Program-made: the position numbers and the translations under genes
Part shown: positions 27,288-36,245 of the stretch, one piece after another
Layout of the letters: each line of letters starts with the position of its first letter
Position numbering within the stretch: position 1 is the stretch's first letter
Notes under the pieces: generated by a model
Databases searched by the model: none
What the model saw: the letters and a program-made list of their open reading frames with translations, nothing else
Told to the model about the DNA's origin: nothing
Assembly (NCBI RefSeq): GCF_000482545.1
Contig: NZ_KI519455.1
Coordinates: 1,859,247-1,923,246 of the forward strand
Length of the DNA stretch: 64,000 bases
Direction of reading: 5' to 3'
Source of the DNA: Arthrobacter sp. 35W
GTDB lineage: Bacteria > Actinomycetota > Actinomycetes > Actinomycetales > Micrococcaceae

Positions 27288-28754
27288 TTACTCTCCTCGC
27301 AGAACTTCGATGGGGCGGACCTTGGCGGTCAGCAGGGCCGGGACCAGGGCGCCGACGGCGGCAATCACCAGGATGCCCACCACGCCCAGCACCAGGGTCT
27401 GCCAGCCCACGGAGGTGGAAATGGTGCCGATCAACTGGTTGGCCCCGGCAAAGGCGCCGCCGCCGAAGTTTCCGCCGCCGGGCACACCGCCGGCGGCCGC
27501 TTCGCCAATGGCCTGCGGCGCACCGGTTCCGGTTCCGCGGAACCGGCCACCCGTCGTCGTGCTGGTGGTGGTGTTGCCCGCCACCAGCGCGCTGACGATC
27601 GAATTGGAACTGACGGCGGCGACGACGGCCCCCACCACCGAGCCCATCACCACCAGGACCATGGCCTCCAGGACAAACTGGACGCCGATGGTGCGGTTGG
27701 AGGCGCCGATGGCCTTCAGCACGCCGATCTCGCGGCGGCGCTCGCGGACCACCATGATCATGATCAGCAGCACGATCAGACCGGCCGTGATGAGGGCTGC
27801 GATGAACCCGATCAGGGAGATGTTCTGCACGGTGCCCAGGGAGGACACCGCGGATTCCAGGTTCTGGCCGCCGGAGGTGACGTCCACGCGCGTGGTGCCC
27901 AGGGCCGCAGCGACGGCCGTCTTGGTGGCATCCACATTCTCGATGCTGTCCACCGTGACCGTCATGGTGCTGATCTCGCCGGCCTGGTCCAGAAGGGTTT
28001 GGGCGGCGGCCAGGGAAACGTAGATGGCGTTGTTGTCGAAGGCGGTGCCGGCGTCAAAGATGCCCGCGACGGTCATGGTGCGGTCCTGGACGGTGAAGGT
28101 CGAGCCCACCTGCAGGGAGTTCTTCTCCGCCAGCGTGGTGCCCACCAGGGCCTGGGTGGAGGCGTCGGAGAAGTCATTCAGATCGCTGCCGGAGGTGACG
28201 TTGATGGCTTCACCGGCTGCGGTGAGGCTGCCCGAGATGCCGGTGGCCGAGACGGGAATGGTGAAGGAGGGGCGCGCCGCATTGCCCGTGCCGCCCGTGG
28301 TGGTGCCCGAGGAGCTGTTCTGCCGGTTGCCCAGCGTGCCCGGATCAACGGCGGAGGTGAGCGAGGTGGTGCCGCTGGCGCCCATCCGTCCGCCCGGTCC
28401 GCCGGCCGCGCCTGTAGTGCCTGCAGCCGCCGCGTCGGTGGCTGCTGCGGCGTTGGACAGCCGCGCCGTCAGGGATCCGGTGACGGAGGTGACATGGGGA
28501 ACCGCCGACGCCTTGGCGACGTCGCCGCCCGTCAGCGGCTCGCCGCCACCGATGCCACCCCGTGCCCCGGCAGGATTGACGGTCAGATTGTTCCCCACCG
28601 AGGCCTTCAGCGAGGTGACCTTGGCCGCCACCGCCTGGTTGGCCACCAGCATCGACAGCGCCAGCCCAATGGCGACGGCCAGGATGACCACCACCGCGGA
28701 CGTGCGCACCTTGTTTCGCAACGCGTTGCCCACGCTGCGGGCTATGACACTCAT
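27288..28754 (-). CDS. FtsX-like ABC transporter permease (MacB type)
   Basis: 488 residues from the ATG at 28754 (GGAG upstream). A first transmembrane helix near residues 17-40 is followed by a large extracytoplasmic MacB_PCD-type domain of about 250 residues. Three C-terminal helices form the FtsX core. The extracytoplasmic domain has Gly/Thr/Ala-rich low-complexity insertions. It may export a peptide or lipid-like compound or act as a stress sensor; no two-component system is adjacent to help decide. Confidence 0.88.
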   Translation of the reverse strand: MSVIARSVGNALRNKVRTSAVVVILAVAIGLALSMLVANQAVAAKVTSLKASVGNNLTVNPAGARGGIGGGEPLTGGDVAKASAVPHVTSVTGSLTARLSNAAAATDAAAAGTTGAAGGPGGRMGASGTTSLTSAVDPGTLGNRQNSSSGTTTGGTGNAARPSFTIPVSATGISGSLTAAGEAINVTSGSDLNDFSDASTQALVGTTLAEKNSLQVGSTFTVQDRTMTVAGIFDAGTAFDNNAIYVSLAAAQTLLDQAGEISTMTVTVDSIENVDATKTAVAAALGTTRVDVTSGGQNLESAVSSLGTVQNISLIGFIAALITAGLIVLLIMIMVVRERRREIGVLKAIGASNRTIGVQFVLEAMVLVVMGSVVGAVVAAVSSNSIVSALVAGNTTTSTTTGGRFRGTGTGAPQAIGEAAAGGVPGGGNFGGGAFAGANQLIGTISTSVGWQTLVLGVVGILVIAAVGALVPALLTAKVRPIEVLRGE

Positions 28755-28971
28755 ATTCCATCTCCGTAATTCCTGCGGGCACCCGGTGGCACCGCCTCGC
28801 ACCCCATCGTCTGGGTGGGGACCCGGCAACAGCTTTGCCCCAGCTGTGCGGAAGCTGTGAAGGTTGGCCGGCGGAGTTCGGGCCCTGGGGCGTCCCGGCG
28901 TTCAGCGGATGCACAGGCGGCGCCCGGTAGACTTGGGGCAGGACATAAGCACCAACGTAATTGAGGGTCTC

Positions 28972-30045
28972 TTGCCAGAATTCACCGCCCGGTTTGCCAC
29001 TCCCACCGAGGTCGCCAACTGGGACGCGCACGTCACAGCGAACCCCAATGGCGGCAATCTGCTCCAGTCGGAGGCCTTCGCCGCCGTCAAAGCCAACTTC
29101 GGCTGGAAGCCGCAGCACCTGGTCTTCGAGGGGCCCCACTACAGCAGCTACAACCTGGTGCTGGAGAAGAGCTTCCCCATGCTGGGCCGGCTCTGGTACC
29201 TGATCAAGGGCCCCGACGCCGCCAGCGTCCAGGAGGTGCCGGCCATGATGGCCGCCGCCCGGGAGTTTGTCCGCAGGGACAAGCTGAACGTGTTCATGCT
29301 CAAGATCGAGCCGGACATCATCGACTCCGAAGAGGCCCGCGACGTGCTGCTGGGTGCCGGTCTGGTCAAGGCCTACGATCTGCAGCCCAATGACAACACC
29401 GCCATCCTGGACATCTCCCCGGAGGAGAACCAGCTGCTGCGCAATCTGCATTCCCGCGGCCGCAACGCCGTCCGCCGCGCCATCCGCGAGGGCGTGGAGG
29501 TGCACAAGGTGGAGGTCTCCGAGGAGAACCTGCGCACCATGTTCAACCTCATGCAGGGCACGTTGGCCGCCAAGAGCACCAACCAGCTGCGCGAGTACGA
29601 GTACTACCAGCAGTTCTGGAACGAGTTCACCGGCCGCGGCCAGGGCCAGCTCTACTTTGTCTACGAGGACGGGATCCCTTCCGTGGGTGCCTTTGTCATC
29701 AACTATGGGCGCAAGGCCACCTACAAGGACGGCGGATCCCTGCAGAACCGCTCCCAGTACGGCGACTCGCACCTGGTCCAGTGGCAGGCCATTGGCGACA
29801 TGAAGGCCCTGGGCGCCGTCGAATACGATTTCTGCGGTGCCCCGCCGGCCGCCCGGCTGAAGGACACCACCCACCCGCACCACGGGCTGGGCCTGTTCAA
29901 AACCAGCTTCACCAAGACCGTGACGGACTTTGTCGGCTGCTACGACCTGGTGCTGGATCCGCTGAAGTACAAGCTGTGGACCAAAGCCGGCGAGCGGATC
30001 TTCCGCCAGCTCTACACCCGGCGCACCGGCAAACAGTTCTACTAG
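28972..30045 (+). CDS. FemX/FemAB-type peptidoglycan bridge aminoacyltransferase
   Basis: A 357-residue member of the FemABX family, which adds an amino acid from aminoacyl-tRNA to the lipid II peptide and so builds the interpeptide bridge. Double GNAT-like folds are expected; the conserved segments GDSHLVQWQAI, YDFCGAPP and LGLFKTSF are visible in the C-terminal half. The TTG at 28972 is chosen because GAGGG precedes it; further upstream the frame is open but runs through the promoter (TAGACT at 28928). Micrococcaceae bridges are often Ala/Thr/Ser/Gly-rich. The downstream ThrE exporter may be only coincidental. Confidence 0.82.
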   Translation: MPEFTARFATPTEVANWDAHVTANPNGGNLLQSEAFAAVKANFGWKPQHLVFEGPHYSSYNLVLEKSFPMLGRLWYLIKGPDAASVQEVPAMMAAAREFVRRDKLNVFMLKIEPDIIDSEEARDVLLGAGLVKAYDLQPNDNTAILDISPEENQLLRNLHSRGRNAVRRAIREGVEVHKVEVSEENLRTMFNLMQGTLAAKSTNQLREYEYYQQFWNEFTGRGQGQLYFVYEDGIPSVGAFVINYGRKATYKDGGSLQNRSQYGDSHLVQWQAIGDMKALGAVEYDFCGAPPAARLKDTTHPHHGLGLFKTSFTKTVTDFVGCYDLVLDPLKYKLWTKAGERIFRQLYTRRTGKQFY

Positions 30046-30120
30046 GCCCGATCCAGCCACGAGACCCTCAACGACGACGACGGCGCGCACCGCGTGGGTG
30101 CGCGGCCAAGAGAAGGGCAC

Positions 30121-31617
30121 ATGAGCGAGGAATCCGAGAACAAGCCGGTGCCTGATCCGCAGGTTGGCATGATCCCGGTGGTGCCAATGCCGGGGGTGCA
30201 GCCGCCGCCCCCGAAGGCCCGGTTTGCCGCGCGCAAGGTGCTGCGCCGGCTGGTGCAGGGGGAGGCCCCGCCCACGGCGCCCATGAACATCGTGGAGCGG
30301 CTGGCGGGCAGCCCCTATGCCAACCCCACCATCCAGGTGGGTGGTGTCGACGCCTCGGCGCGCAAGACCATGGACTTCGCCCTGCACCTGGCGGAGACGA
30401 TGTTCCGCTACGGCGCCGGCGCCCTGGAGGTGGAGACGTCCATGATCGCCGTCACCGCCGCCCTGGGGCTGCGCAACATCGAGGTGGACATCACCAACCA
30501 GTCGGTGGTCATCAACTACGCCAAGAAGGATGCCACCCCCATCACGCTGCTGCGCGTGGTGCGCTCCTGGACCAACAACTACGACGGCCTGGCCAAGATC
30601 CACGAGCTCGTCACCGACATCGTCTCCGGCGGCGTCACCCGCGATGCCGCCTACAAACGCCTGGATGACATCATCCGCAGCCCCAAGCCGTTTCCGCGCT
30701 GGCTGGTGGTGCTGGCCGAGGCCGTCTTCGCCGGCGCAGTGGTGGCCGTCATCGGCGGCACTTTGGCCGGTGCCTCGGTGGCCTTCCTGACTAGTCTGCT
30801 GGTCGGTGCCATCGCCCGCGGGCTGGGCCGGTGGCGCGTGCCGGACTTCTTTGTGGTGGGCACCAGCTCCTTTGTGGTGACGGCGGTGGCCATCGCCTGC
30901 GTCTTGCTCGACGTACCCCTGAGCCCTGCCCTGGTGGTGGCCGGCGGCATTTTGCTGCTGCTGCCCTCAGGCCGGCTCGTCTCGGGCGTGCAGGATGCCA
31001 TCAACGGCTTCCCCGTGACGGCTGCCGGGCGGTTCCTGTCCGTGTTCCTGACCTTTGCGGCCATCGTGGGCGGCATCGCCGTCGCCCTGGTCTGCGGGGC
31101 GATGTTCGGCACGGAGCGCTTCGACGTCACCGAGCCGTTGACCGGCGGGCTGCCGCTGCCCGTGCTGATTCCACTGGTGGCGGTGGCCACCGTGGCCATC
31201 TGCATTGCCGAGCAGACCGCGGCGCGTTTGATACTGCCCACCGGCCTTGTCGCACTGGCGGGCTATCTGGTGCTCTTTTCCGGCACCTGGGCCGGGCTGG
31301 GCGGGCGCTTCGCCCCGGCCGTGGCCGCCGTCGTCGTGGGCGTGCTGGCGCGTGTGGTGGCCCTGCGGATGGGGGCGCCCAGCCTGGTGGTGGCCGTGCC
31401 CTCCATCATTTTCCTGCTGACCGGGCTCTCCATCTTCCGGGCGATGTTCGTCCTGACCATCACCCCGGAGGCGTCCGCGGAGGGTGCCCTGGGCATCTTC
31501 AACGCCCTGACCACCATCCTGGCCGTCGCTGCCGGCGTCGTGCTCGGTGACAATCTGGCCCGGCCGCTGACCCGGCGCATGGGCAGCAACGAACGCCGCC
31601 GCAACCGCCGCCGCTAG
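30121..31617 (+). CDS. Threonine/serine exporter (ThrE family)
   Basis: 498 residues from the ATG after AAGGG. The N-terminal ~190 residues carry the ThrE_1 (DUF1212) soluble part with the amphipathic segment FALHLAETMFRYGAGALEVET. About ten membrane helices follow, covering ThrE_1 and ThrE_2 in one chain as in Corynebacterium ThrE. It should export small hydroxy-amino acids with the proton gradient. A long hairpin follows the stop. Confidence 0.88.
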   Translation: MSEESENKPVPDPQVGMIPVVPMPGVQPPPPKARFAARKVLRRLVQGEAPPTAPMNIVERLAGSPYANPTIQVGGVDASARKTMDFALHLAETMFRYGAGALEVETSMIAVTAALGLRNIEVDITNQSVVINYAKKDATPITLLRVVRSWTNNYDGLAKIHELVTDIVSGGVTRDAAYKRLDDIIRSPKPFPRWLVVLAEAVFAGAVVAVIGGTLAGASVAFLTSLLVGAIARGLGRWRVPDFFVVGTSSFVVTAVAIACVLLDVPLSPALVVAGGILLLLPSGRLVSGVQDAINGFPVTAAGRFLSVFLTFAAIVGGIAVALVCGAMFGTERFDVTEPLTGGLPLPVLIPLVAVATVAICIAEQTAARLILPTGLVALAGYLVLFSGTWAGLGGRFAPAVAAVVVGVLARVVALRMGAPSLVVAVPSIIFLLTGLSIFRAMFVLTITPEASAEGALGIFNALTTILAVAAGVVLGDNLARPLTRRMGSNERRRNRRR

Positions 31618-31632
31618 GCAGCCGGCGGAAAT

Positions 31633-31690
31633 GAACATGATTGCCGCCGGGGAACATGGGAGCGCATGTTCCCAAGCGGCAATCATGTTC
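31633..31690. terminator. Long imperfect hairpin behind thrE
   Basis: Outer arms of 15 bases (31633-31647 with 31676-31690) and inner arms of 9 bases (31650-31658 with 31665-31673) form one hairpin with a small internal loop, 15 bases after the thrE stop. Outer and inner stems share the GAACATG word, as if made from a duplicated unit. It serves as terminator between convergent genes. Confidence 0.7.
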
Positions 31691-31719
31691 CCAACCTGCG
31701 GTGGGCCGCACCGGATTGG

Positions 31720-32859
31720 TCAGGCAGGACGACGCGCCGGGGCCGCTTCGGCGGCGGGCAGCGTGATCCGCGGCAGGGCCTTTTCGGCTTCCGAGTGGTT
31801 GGCGCCGGCGGCCTGCTGAAGGTCCACCAGCAGCGGCCGCAGGACCAGCACCAGGGCCTGCCCTTCCAATGTCTCGATGCCAAATCCTCCAGGTGCCAGC
31901 TCCCCGGCCAACCGGGCCAGGGCGGCGCGGGCCTCCGCCAGGCGTGCAGCCCGCCTTTCGACGTCGGACTCGCCAAGGGTCCGGGCCAGCTCCTCCACCG
32001 TTTCCGCCGTCCGGTCCAACAGCACGGCCAGGGCCTGGGCCGCGGGCTGCGTGAGCGCCACGTTGTTCAGGGCGTAGGTGAGCCGCCGGGCAAAGACCCT
32101 GCTGTTGCGCAGCGCCAGATCCATCGCGGCCATGGCAGCAATCATCGCATCCAGCCCGCTGCGCCGCCGCCGGAAGGGTGACAGCGCTGCAGCCTCCCGC
32201 GAGCGGGCCAGCACCGCCGTCGACTCATTGATGGTGGACTGGCTCCGGCGGGCAATGGCCAGGGCATGCCACGCCAGGTCGGGATTCCCGGCTCTCATCG
32301 CACCACCGCATTCGCGCAGCACCGCGGCGAGTTCGCCGGCCACGTGGGTGAACGCCAGGTGCGGATGCCGATGCTGCCATTGCGGCGCCAGCGCGGTGAA
32401 CAGCAGCGCGAATCCACCACCCACGGCGGCGTCGATGCTGGTGTCCAGAATCCGTTCGGCGGTGGCTCCATGCAGCGAGACCAGAACCGCCTGGATGGCC
32501 ATCTGGGTGGCAAACACCGCGCCCCTGTCCAGAAACCTGGCCAGCAGCACGAAGACGAATACGATGGCCACGGATTGCACTGGACCGGAGCCCAGCAGCA
32601 CCGTCAACAGGCCGCCGCCCGCCACGCCCAGTGTGCAGCCCAGAGCCACCTCCAGCACCCGGCGGGTGCGCAGGTCCGAGGAAAACTGCAGGGCAATCAG
32701 AGCCGACGTGGCGGCAAACAACGGGGCCGGATGGCCCAGCACGCGCTCGGCAAAGAGATACGCCAGCACGGCGCACAGCGCCATCAGCAGCGCCTGGCCC
32801 AACGAGGATCTGCTGCGCAGGAATCCGGTCCTAAGGTACTGCTGGAACTTCCAACCCAT
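31720..32859 (-). CDS. FUSC-family membrane protein
   Basis: 379 residues from the ATG at 32859. An N-terminal half of about six hydrophobic segments (SLGQALLMALCAVLAYLFAERVLG onward) precedes a cytoplasmic helical half. This is the layout of FUSC/aromatic acid exporter (AaeB-like) proteins. The family is linked to efflux of aromatic acids, but members differ widely; substrate unknown. An ATG ten codons upstream lacks a ribosome-binding site. Confidence 0.75.
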   Translation of the reverse strand: MGWKFQQYLRTGFLRSRSSLGQALLMALCAVLAYLFAERVLGHPAPLFAATSALIALQFSSDLRTRRVLEVALGCTLGVAGGGLLTVLLGSGPVQSVAIVFVFVLLARFLDRGAVFATQMAIQAVLVSLHGATAERILDTSIDAAVGGGFALLFTALAPQWQHRHPHLAFTHVAGELAAVLRECGGAMRAGNPDLAWHALAIARRSQSTINESTAVLARSREAAALSPFRRRRSGLDAMIAAMAAMDLALRNSRVFARRLTYALNNVALTQPAAQALAVLLDRTAETVEELARTLGESDVERRAARLAEARAALARLAGELAPGGFGIETLEGQALVLVLRPLLVDLQQAAGANHSEAEKALPRITLPAAEAAPARRPA

Positions 32860-33022
32860 GGCTGCTAACGCTCTCCCTGTCCCCGGCATGCGGGCACGCC
32901 GGGCATTGGCAACACCGACAAGGACGCTCCGGAGGCCTGCCGGGGGTCGCCGGAGCGTCCACGTCCACGCTAGCCGGGCCGTGTTTCGGGATGGTTGCCC
33001 GCAGGTTTCACCCCGGCGGCCG

Positions 33023-33445
33023 CTAATTAGCCCGGGCCTGCCCCCAAATGCTGAGCCCTCCGCTGGGCACCGAAACGATAAGTAGTTTCCCGGGGCCGGA
33101 AACCTGCCATGCCTCGTATTTGTCTCCGGGAGGCACCGTTAGCCGCCTACCGTCGGCAAACCACAAGTCAAGGTGGCCGTCGACAAACGCCGTCCCCTTG
33201 GTGGCTGTTGCCCGGCGCAGCCCGAGCACCGGCAACAGCTGGGCGACGCCGCCTTCGGGATCGACCACATGGTCTTCACCGGACCTAGTCGAGAGGCCGA
33301 ACGGCTGCTCGATGCGCAAGGTCAGCCCGTTCGCGAAGAGCAGCGTTATGGCGTAGTCAATGCGGAGCTGCGTGACAGGCTCGTCTGCGACAGGGAGTTC
33401 CCAATCGCCGCCAGTCTTTGCCAGTGCTCCTGCTTCGCCGGTCAT
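33023..33445 (-). CDS. DUF6188-like hypothetical protein
   Basis: A 140-residue cytoplasmic protein. The conserved-looking segments are LLFANGLTLRIEQPF in the first half and WQVSGPGKLLIVSVPSGGLSIW at the end, similar to DUF6188 proteins of Actinobacteria. The function of that family is unknown; some members lie near toxin-immunity loci, but nothing of that kind is proven here. The ribosome-binding site is weak. It starts a short AT-richer stretch with two other small unknown genes. Confidence 0.65.
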   Translation of the reverse strand: MTGEAGALAKTGGDWELPVADEPVTQLRIDYAITLLFANGLTLRIEQPFGLSTRSGEDHVVDPEGGVAQLLPVLGLRRATATKGTAFVDGHLDLWFADGRRLTVPPGDKYEAWQVSGPGKLLIVSVPSGGLSIWGQARAN

Positions 33446-33608
33446 GCCGTCCCAGCCCGGGCACAGTCCAGAGGGCGGACGGTTGCTTCACGGCACCGTG
33501 GCCATGCCAAGCTGTCGACCAGGTGGCCGTTTTCCGCTGAGCAGCCCCCAAGACGTTCCAATGCCCGTTTCATGAGCCGAATCATATCCGCGGTGCCAGC
33601 CCACCGCT

Positions 33609-33629
33609 GAATGCGGAGATATCGCATTC
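33609..33629. other. Short hairpin in the 33446-33730 gap
   Basis: GAATGCG (33609-33615) pairs with CGCATTC (33623-33629) around a 7-base loop, followed by an A/T-rich stretch. It may be a terminator or operator between the divergent small genes; nothing else is recognisable in this gap. Confidence 0.35.
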
Positions 33630-33730
33630 ACTTAATAATTCGCTGGCCGCGGTCCACGCAAGTCTTAGTTCAGCGCGTTCGCATAGAGTTTGGTCGAGAA
33701 TGTAAACCACATCGAAAGGCTTGTTGAAAA

Positions 33731-33967
33731 GTGAAGAATTGGATGTTCCTTGTACTGTGTGCCGCCATCGGTTTGGCCGTAGCCGGTGCGGGGGCTTGGA
33801 TTGCCGTCCTGGTCATGTCGGGCCAGACTCCGGAGCTCAAATCAGTCATCGGCTCCATGATCGTGGGCCCGATCGGAGGTGCCTGGTTGGGGTTTAGAAT
33901 TCGTGAAAACCGACGGACGATTGCCGCCCGGGTCGAGGAATCAAAGCAAGCCGCATCCGAAGTCTGA
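33731..33967 (+). CDS. Small two-helix membrane protein
   Basis: A 78-residue protein with a GTG start. Residues 4-30 and about 38-58 are hydrophobic helices, and the C-terminus is charged (RIRENRRTIAARVEESK). I recognise no family. The start has only a weak upstream AAAGG; an ATG four codons later is an alternative. It lies in an AT-richer stretch with another small unknown gene downstream. Confidence 0.5.
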   Translation: MKNWMFLVLCAAIGLAVAGAGAWIAVLVMSGQTPELKSVIGSMIVGPIGGAWLGFRIRENRRTIAARVEESKQAASEV

Positions 33968-34024
33968 CTTTTCAGCAGGTCCGTCTGGTTCCCGTTGCGT
34001 TCGGGGACTTGTTAATGGGGGGTA

Positions 34025-34228
34025 ATGGCTGAATACGATGAAAATGAAACGGTGTCCGCCGAACTAGCCGTGTTCGAACTGGGAATTCTCTGCAATTGCA
34101 TCAAGGAGACGCTCTCCGCCGTCGAAGAGCGGGAATTGCATCCCCGGATCGGTGGCAGCAAAGCGGAAGCCCTCGCGCTTCAAGAGCGGATTCGTCAGGT
34201 GTTGTACCGCATGCAGGGACGGGAGTGA
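34025..34228 (+). CDS. Small acidic protein of unknown function
   Basis: A 67-residue, helix-rich acidic protein. Two cysteines are near residue 23 (LCNC), and the C-terminal helix (ALALQERIRQVLYRMQ) looks amphipathic. GGGGGG precedes the ATG. No known family. It follows the small membrane protein by 57 bases on the same strand and may be co-expressed. Confidence 0.5.
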   Translation: MAEYDENETVSAELAVFELGILCNCIKETLSAVEERELHPRIGGSKAEALALQERIRQVLYRMQGRE

Positions 34229-34346
34229 AGCCCGGCTCTGTAGGACAGATCGTCGTCGACGTCCGGTGGTTCATGGAAGCTGATGGCGGCCGCAGAAATG
34301 AGCCTCCGCCCGGTCTGCGGTGCGCCCCACGGCAGTCTTTGTTGAT

Positions 34347-34415
34347 GCCCAACTGAGTGACAGTTATCGCACATTCCGGGCCCCGGAATGTGCGATAACT
34401 GTCACTCAGTTGGGC
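34347..34415. repeat. Perfect 34-bp palindrome
   Basis: Arms 34347-34380 and 34382-34415 are perfectly complementary over 34 bases with a single-base centre. It lies between convergent genes (34228 plus, 34449 minus). Such a long perfect palindrome is beyond an ordinary terminator and looks like an extragenic palindromic repeat; it would still terminate transcription from both sides. Confidence 0.8.
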
Positions 34416-34448
34416 GGGACGGCCGAATGCCGGGCCCTGTCAAGCGCT

Positions 34449-35285
34449 TTAGGCCGGGGCGAGGATCTGGCCGATGGGTTCCTTCTTTTCGGCCTGGAAG
34501 TAGTCCTCGGTGCGGCCGTAGGCCCAGTAGCCGGACAGCGACACCTGCGAGCGTTCCAGTCCCTGCTGCTTGAAGAACACATCACGCAGGGCCTTCATGT
34601 ACTCCCGCTCGCCATGGGCAAAGACGTCCACGCGACCGAGCTCCCAGGGAGCACCCGCCACGGCCTCGGCCAGCAGGTCGACGGTTCCGGCACCCTGGCC
34701 GTTGCGCAGAAGCCAGCTGATCTGAACGCCGGCGGGAGCGTTGATCTCCTGGATGTCGGCCTCGCCGTCGATCTCCAGGTAGGCGCGTCCGACGGCGTCG
34801 GCGGGCAGGGCCTCGATCGAGGAGGCAATGGCGGGGATGGCGGCGTCGTCGCCGGCGAAGAGGTACCAGTCCGCCTCGGGGTTGGGCTTGTAGCCGGCAC
34901 CCGGGCCGGACACGATGAGGCGGTCGCCGGGCTTGGCGTTGGCGGCCCACGGTCCGGCCAGGCCCTCGTCGCCATGCACCACAAAATCGATGGCCAGTTC
35001 GCGGGACTCAAGGTCCACCCAGCGGATGGTGTAGGTCCGGGTGGCGGGCCACTGCTCGCGGGGGAGGTGCTCACGCAGGGCAAAGACGTCCAGCGGCTCT
35101 GTGTAGTCCACGCCGTCGAGGGGGAAATGAATCTTCACATACATGTCGGTGAAGTCGCGCGGCGTGAAGCTGTCGAACCCCGGTCCACCGGCAATGATGC
35201 GCACCATGTGGGCGCTGGGCCACTCGGTGCGCAGCACCATCAATGTGCTCTGGGGGCGCGGTTTGACGGCGGGGGCAACTGTCAC
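34449..35285 (-). CDS. Siderophore-interacting protein (NADPH ferric-siderophore reductase family)
   Basis: 278 residues from the GTG at 35285, which follows AAGGAG. The N-terminal FAD-binding part shows MVRIIAGG and TRTYTIRWVD, a variant of the RxYTxR flavin motif. The SIP C-terminal domain follows (WYLFAGDDAAIPAIASSIEALP, then the closing GYWAYGRTEDYFQAEKKEP). It should reduce ferric siderophore in the cytoplasm to release iron. A DtxR/IdeR-like box 46-62 bases upstream of the start supports iron-dependent expression. Confidence 0.9.
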   Translation of the reverse strand: MTVAPAVKPRPQSTLMVLRTEWPSAHMVRIIAGGPGFDSFTPRDFTDMYVKIHFPLDGVDYTEPLDVFALREHLPREQWPATRTYTIRWVDLESRELAIDFVVHGDEGLAGPWAANAKPGDRLIVSGPGAGYKPNPEADWYLFAGDDAAIPAIASSIEALPADAVGRAYLEIDGEADIQEINAPAGVQISWLLRNGQGAGTVDLLAEAVAGAPWELGRVDVFAHGEREYMKALRDVFFKQQGLERSQVSLSGYWAYGRTEDYFQAEKKEPIGQILAPA

Positions 35286-35330
35286 GGCGGGACTCCTTGG
35301 GTGCCGGCGCGGCCGGCCATCGAGGTGCCC

Positions 35331-35347
35331 AGGTGAGGGCACCCTAA
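35331..35347 (-). promoter_or_regulatory. Putative DtxR/IdeR iron box
   Basis: On the minus strand TTAGGGTGCCCTCACCT matches the DtxR/IdeR half-sites TTAGG and ACCT at both ends, about 12 of 19 consensus positions. It sits 46 bases upstream of the siderophore-interacting protein start and just past the ung stop. Position and target fit; the centre deviates from consensus. Confidence 0.5.
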
Positions 35348-36139
35348 CTACTTTAGCCGCGCGGGCAGCTTCCAGTCGACCGGAGCGGCACCCTGCTCCA
35401 CCAGCAGCTCATTGGTGCGGCTGAAGGGATGGGAGCCGAAGAACCCCCGGGAGGCGGACAACGGGCTGGGATGCGCGGACGCCACGATGGCCGTTGCGCC
35501 CAGCAGCGGGCGCAGTTTGAGGGCGTCGTTGCCCCACAGGATGGCCACCAGCGGCTTGTTCCTTGCCACAAGCGCGGCGATGGCAGCCTCCGTAACGGCC
35601 TCCCAGCCCTTGCCCCGGTGCGATCCGGCGGCGCCGGGGGAGACGGAGAGTACGCGGTTGAGCAGCAGCACGCCCTGCTCCGACCACGGCCGCAGGTCGC
35701 CGTGCGGCGCCGGGTCCAAGCCGAGGTCCGTGGCCATTTCCTTGTAGATGTTGGCCAGGCTCCGGGGCAGCGGCCGGGTGGCGGGGTCCACGCTGAAGGA
35801 CAGCCCGACGGCGTGTCCCGGCGTCGGGTACGGGTCCTGGCCGGTGATGAGCACCTTGACCTCGGCCAGCGGGTAGGAGAAGGCGCGCAGCACCACGCTG
35901 GCCGTGGGCAGGAAGCCGCGGCCGGCGTCGTGCTCCTCCTGAAGAAACCCACCCAGGGCGCGCAGCTGCGGCTTCACCGGGGCCATGGCCGCGGCCCAAT
36001 CCGGGGCCATGAAGGAGAGCGGATCATCCGCCAGCCGCTGCAGGGCGGCCAGCTCTGCAGGGGTGGTCCGTGCCGCTGCCGTGAGGGGCGCGTCGTCAAA
36101 GAGTGCCGGCTGGTTGTCCATTCCACCATTGTTCGCCAT
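35348..36139 (-). CDS. ung: Uracil-DNA glycosylase (family 1)
   Basis: Ung removes uracil from DNA at the start of base-excision repair. From the ATG at 36139 it has 263 residues. The water-activating loop is [13 protein letters not shown] with D102, and the leucine-loop motif is HPSPLSAS with H223. An ATG six codons later (36121) is equally possible. The gene is divergent from the DUF3263 gene. Confidence 0.95.
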   Translation of the reverse strand: MANNGGMDNQPALFDDAPLTAAARTTPAELAALQRLADDPLSFMAPDWAAAMAPVKPQLRALGGFLQEEHDAGRGFLPTASVVLRAFSYPLAEVKVLITGQDPYPTPGHAVGLSFSVDPATRPLPRSLANIYKEMATDLGLDPAPHGDLRPWSEQGVLLLNRVLSVSPGAAGSHRGKGWEAVTEAAIAALVARNKPLVAILWGNDALKLRPLLGATAIVASAHPSPLSASRGFFGSHPFSRTNELLVEQGAAPVDWKLPARLK

Positions 36140-36173
36140 CGCTCGTCCGGAGCCCAGTGGGGCCGTCTCTGAA

Positions 36174-36201
36174 TGACAATGCTGTTGTTCGCAATTAGTA
36201 T
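36174..36201 (+). promoter_or_regulatory. Promoter of the DUF3263-LytR_C pair
   Basis: TGACAA (36174-36179), a 16-base spacer and TAGTAT (36196-36201) face the gene starting at 36246, leaving a leader of about 37 bases. The -10 is good and the -35 partial. Confidence 0.45.
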
Positions 36202-36245
36202 GGAGAGACTGCCAACTTATCTGCGAACAGGGAAGGAAGTGAGCC

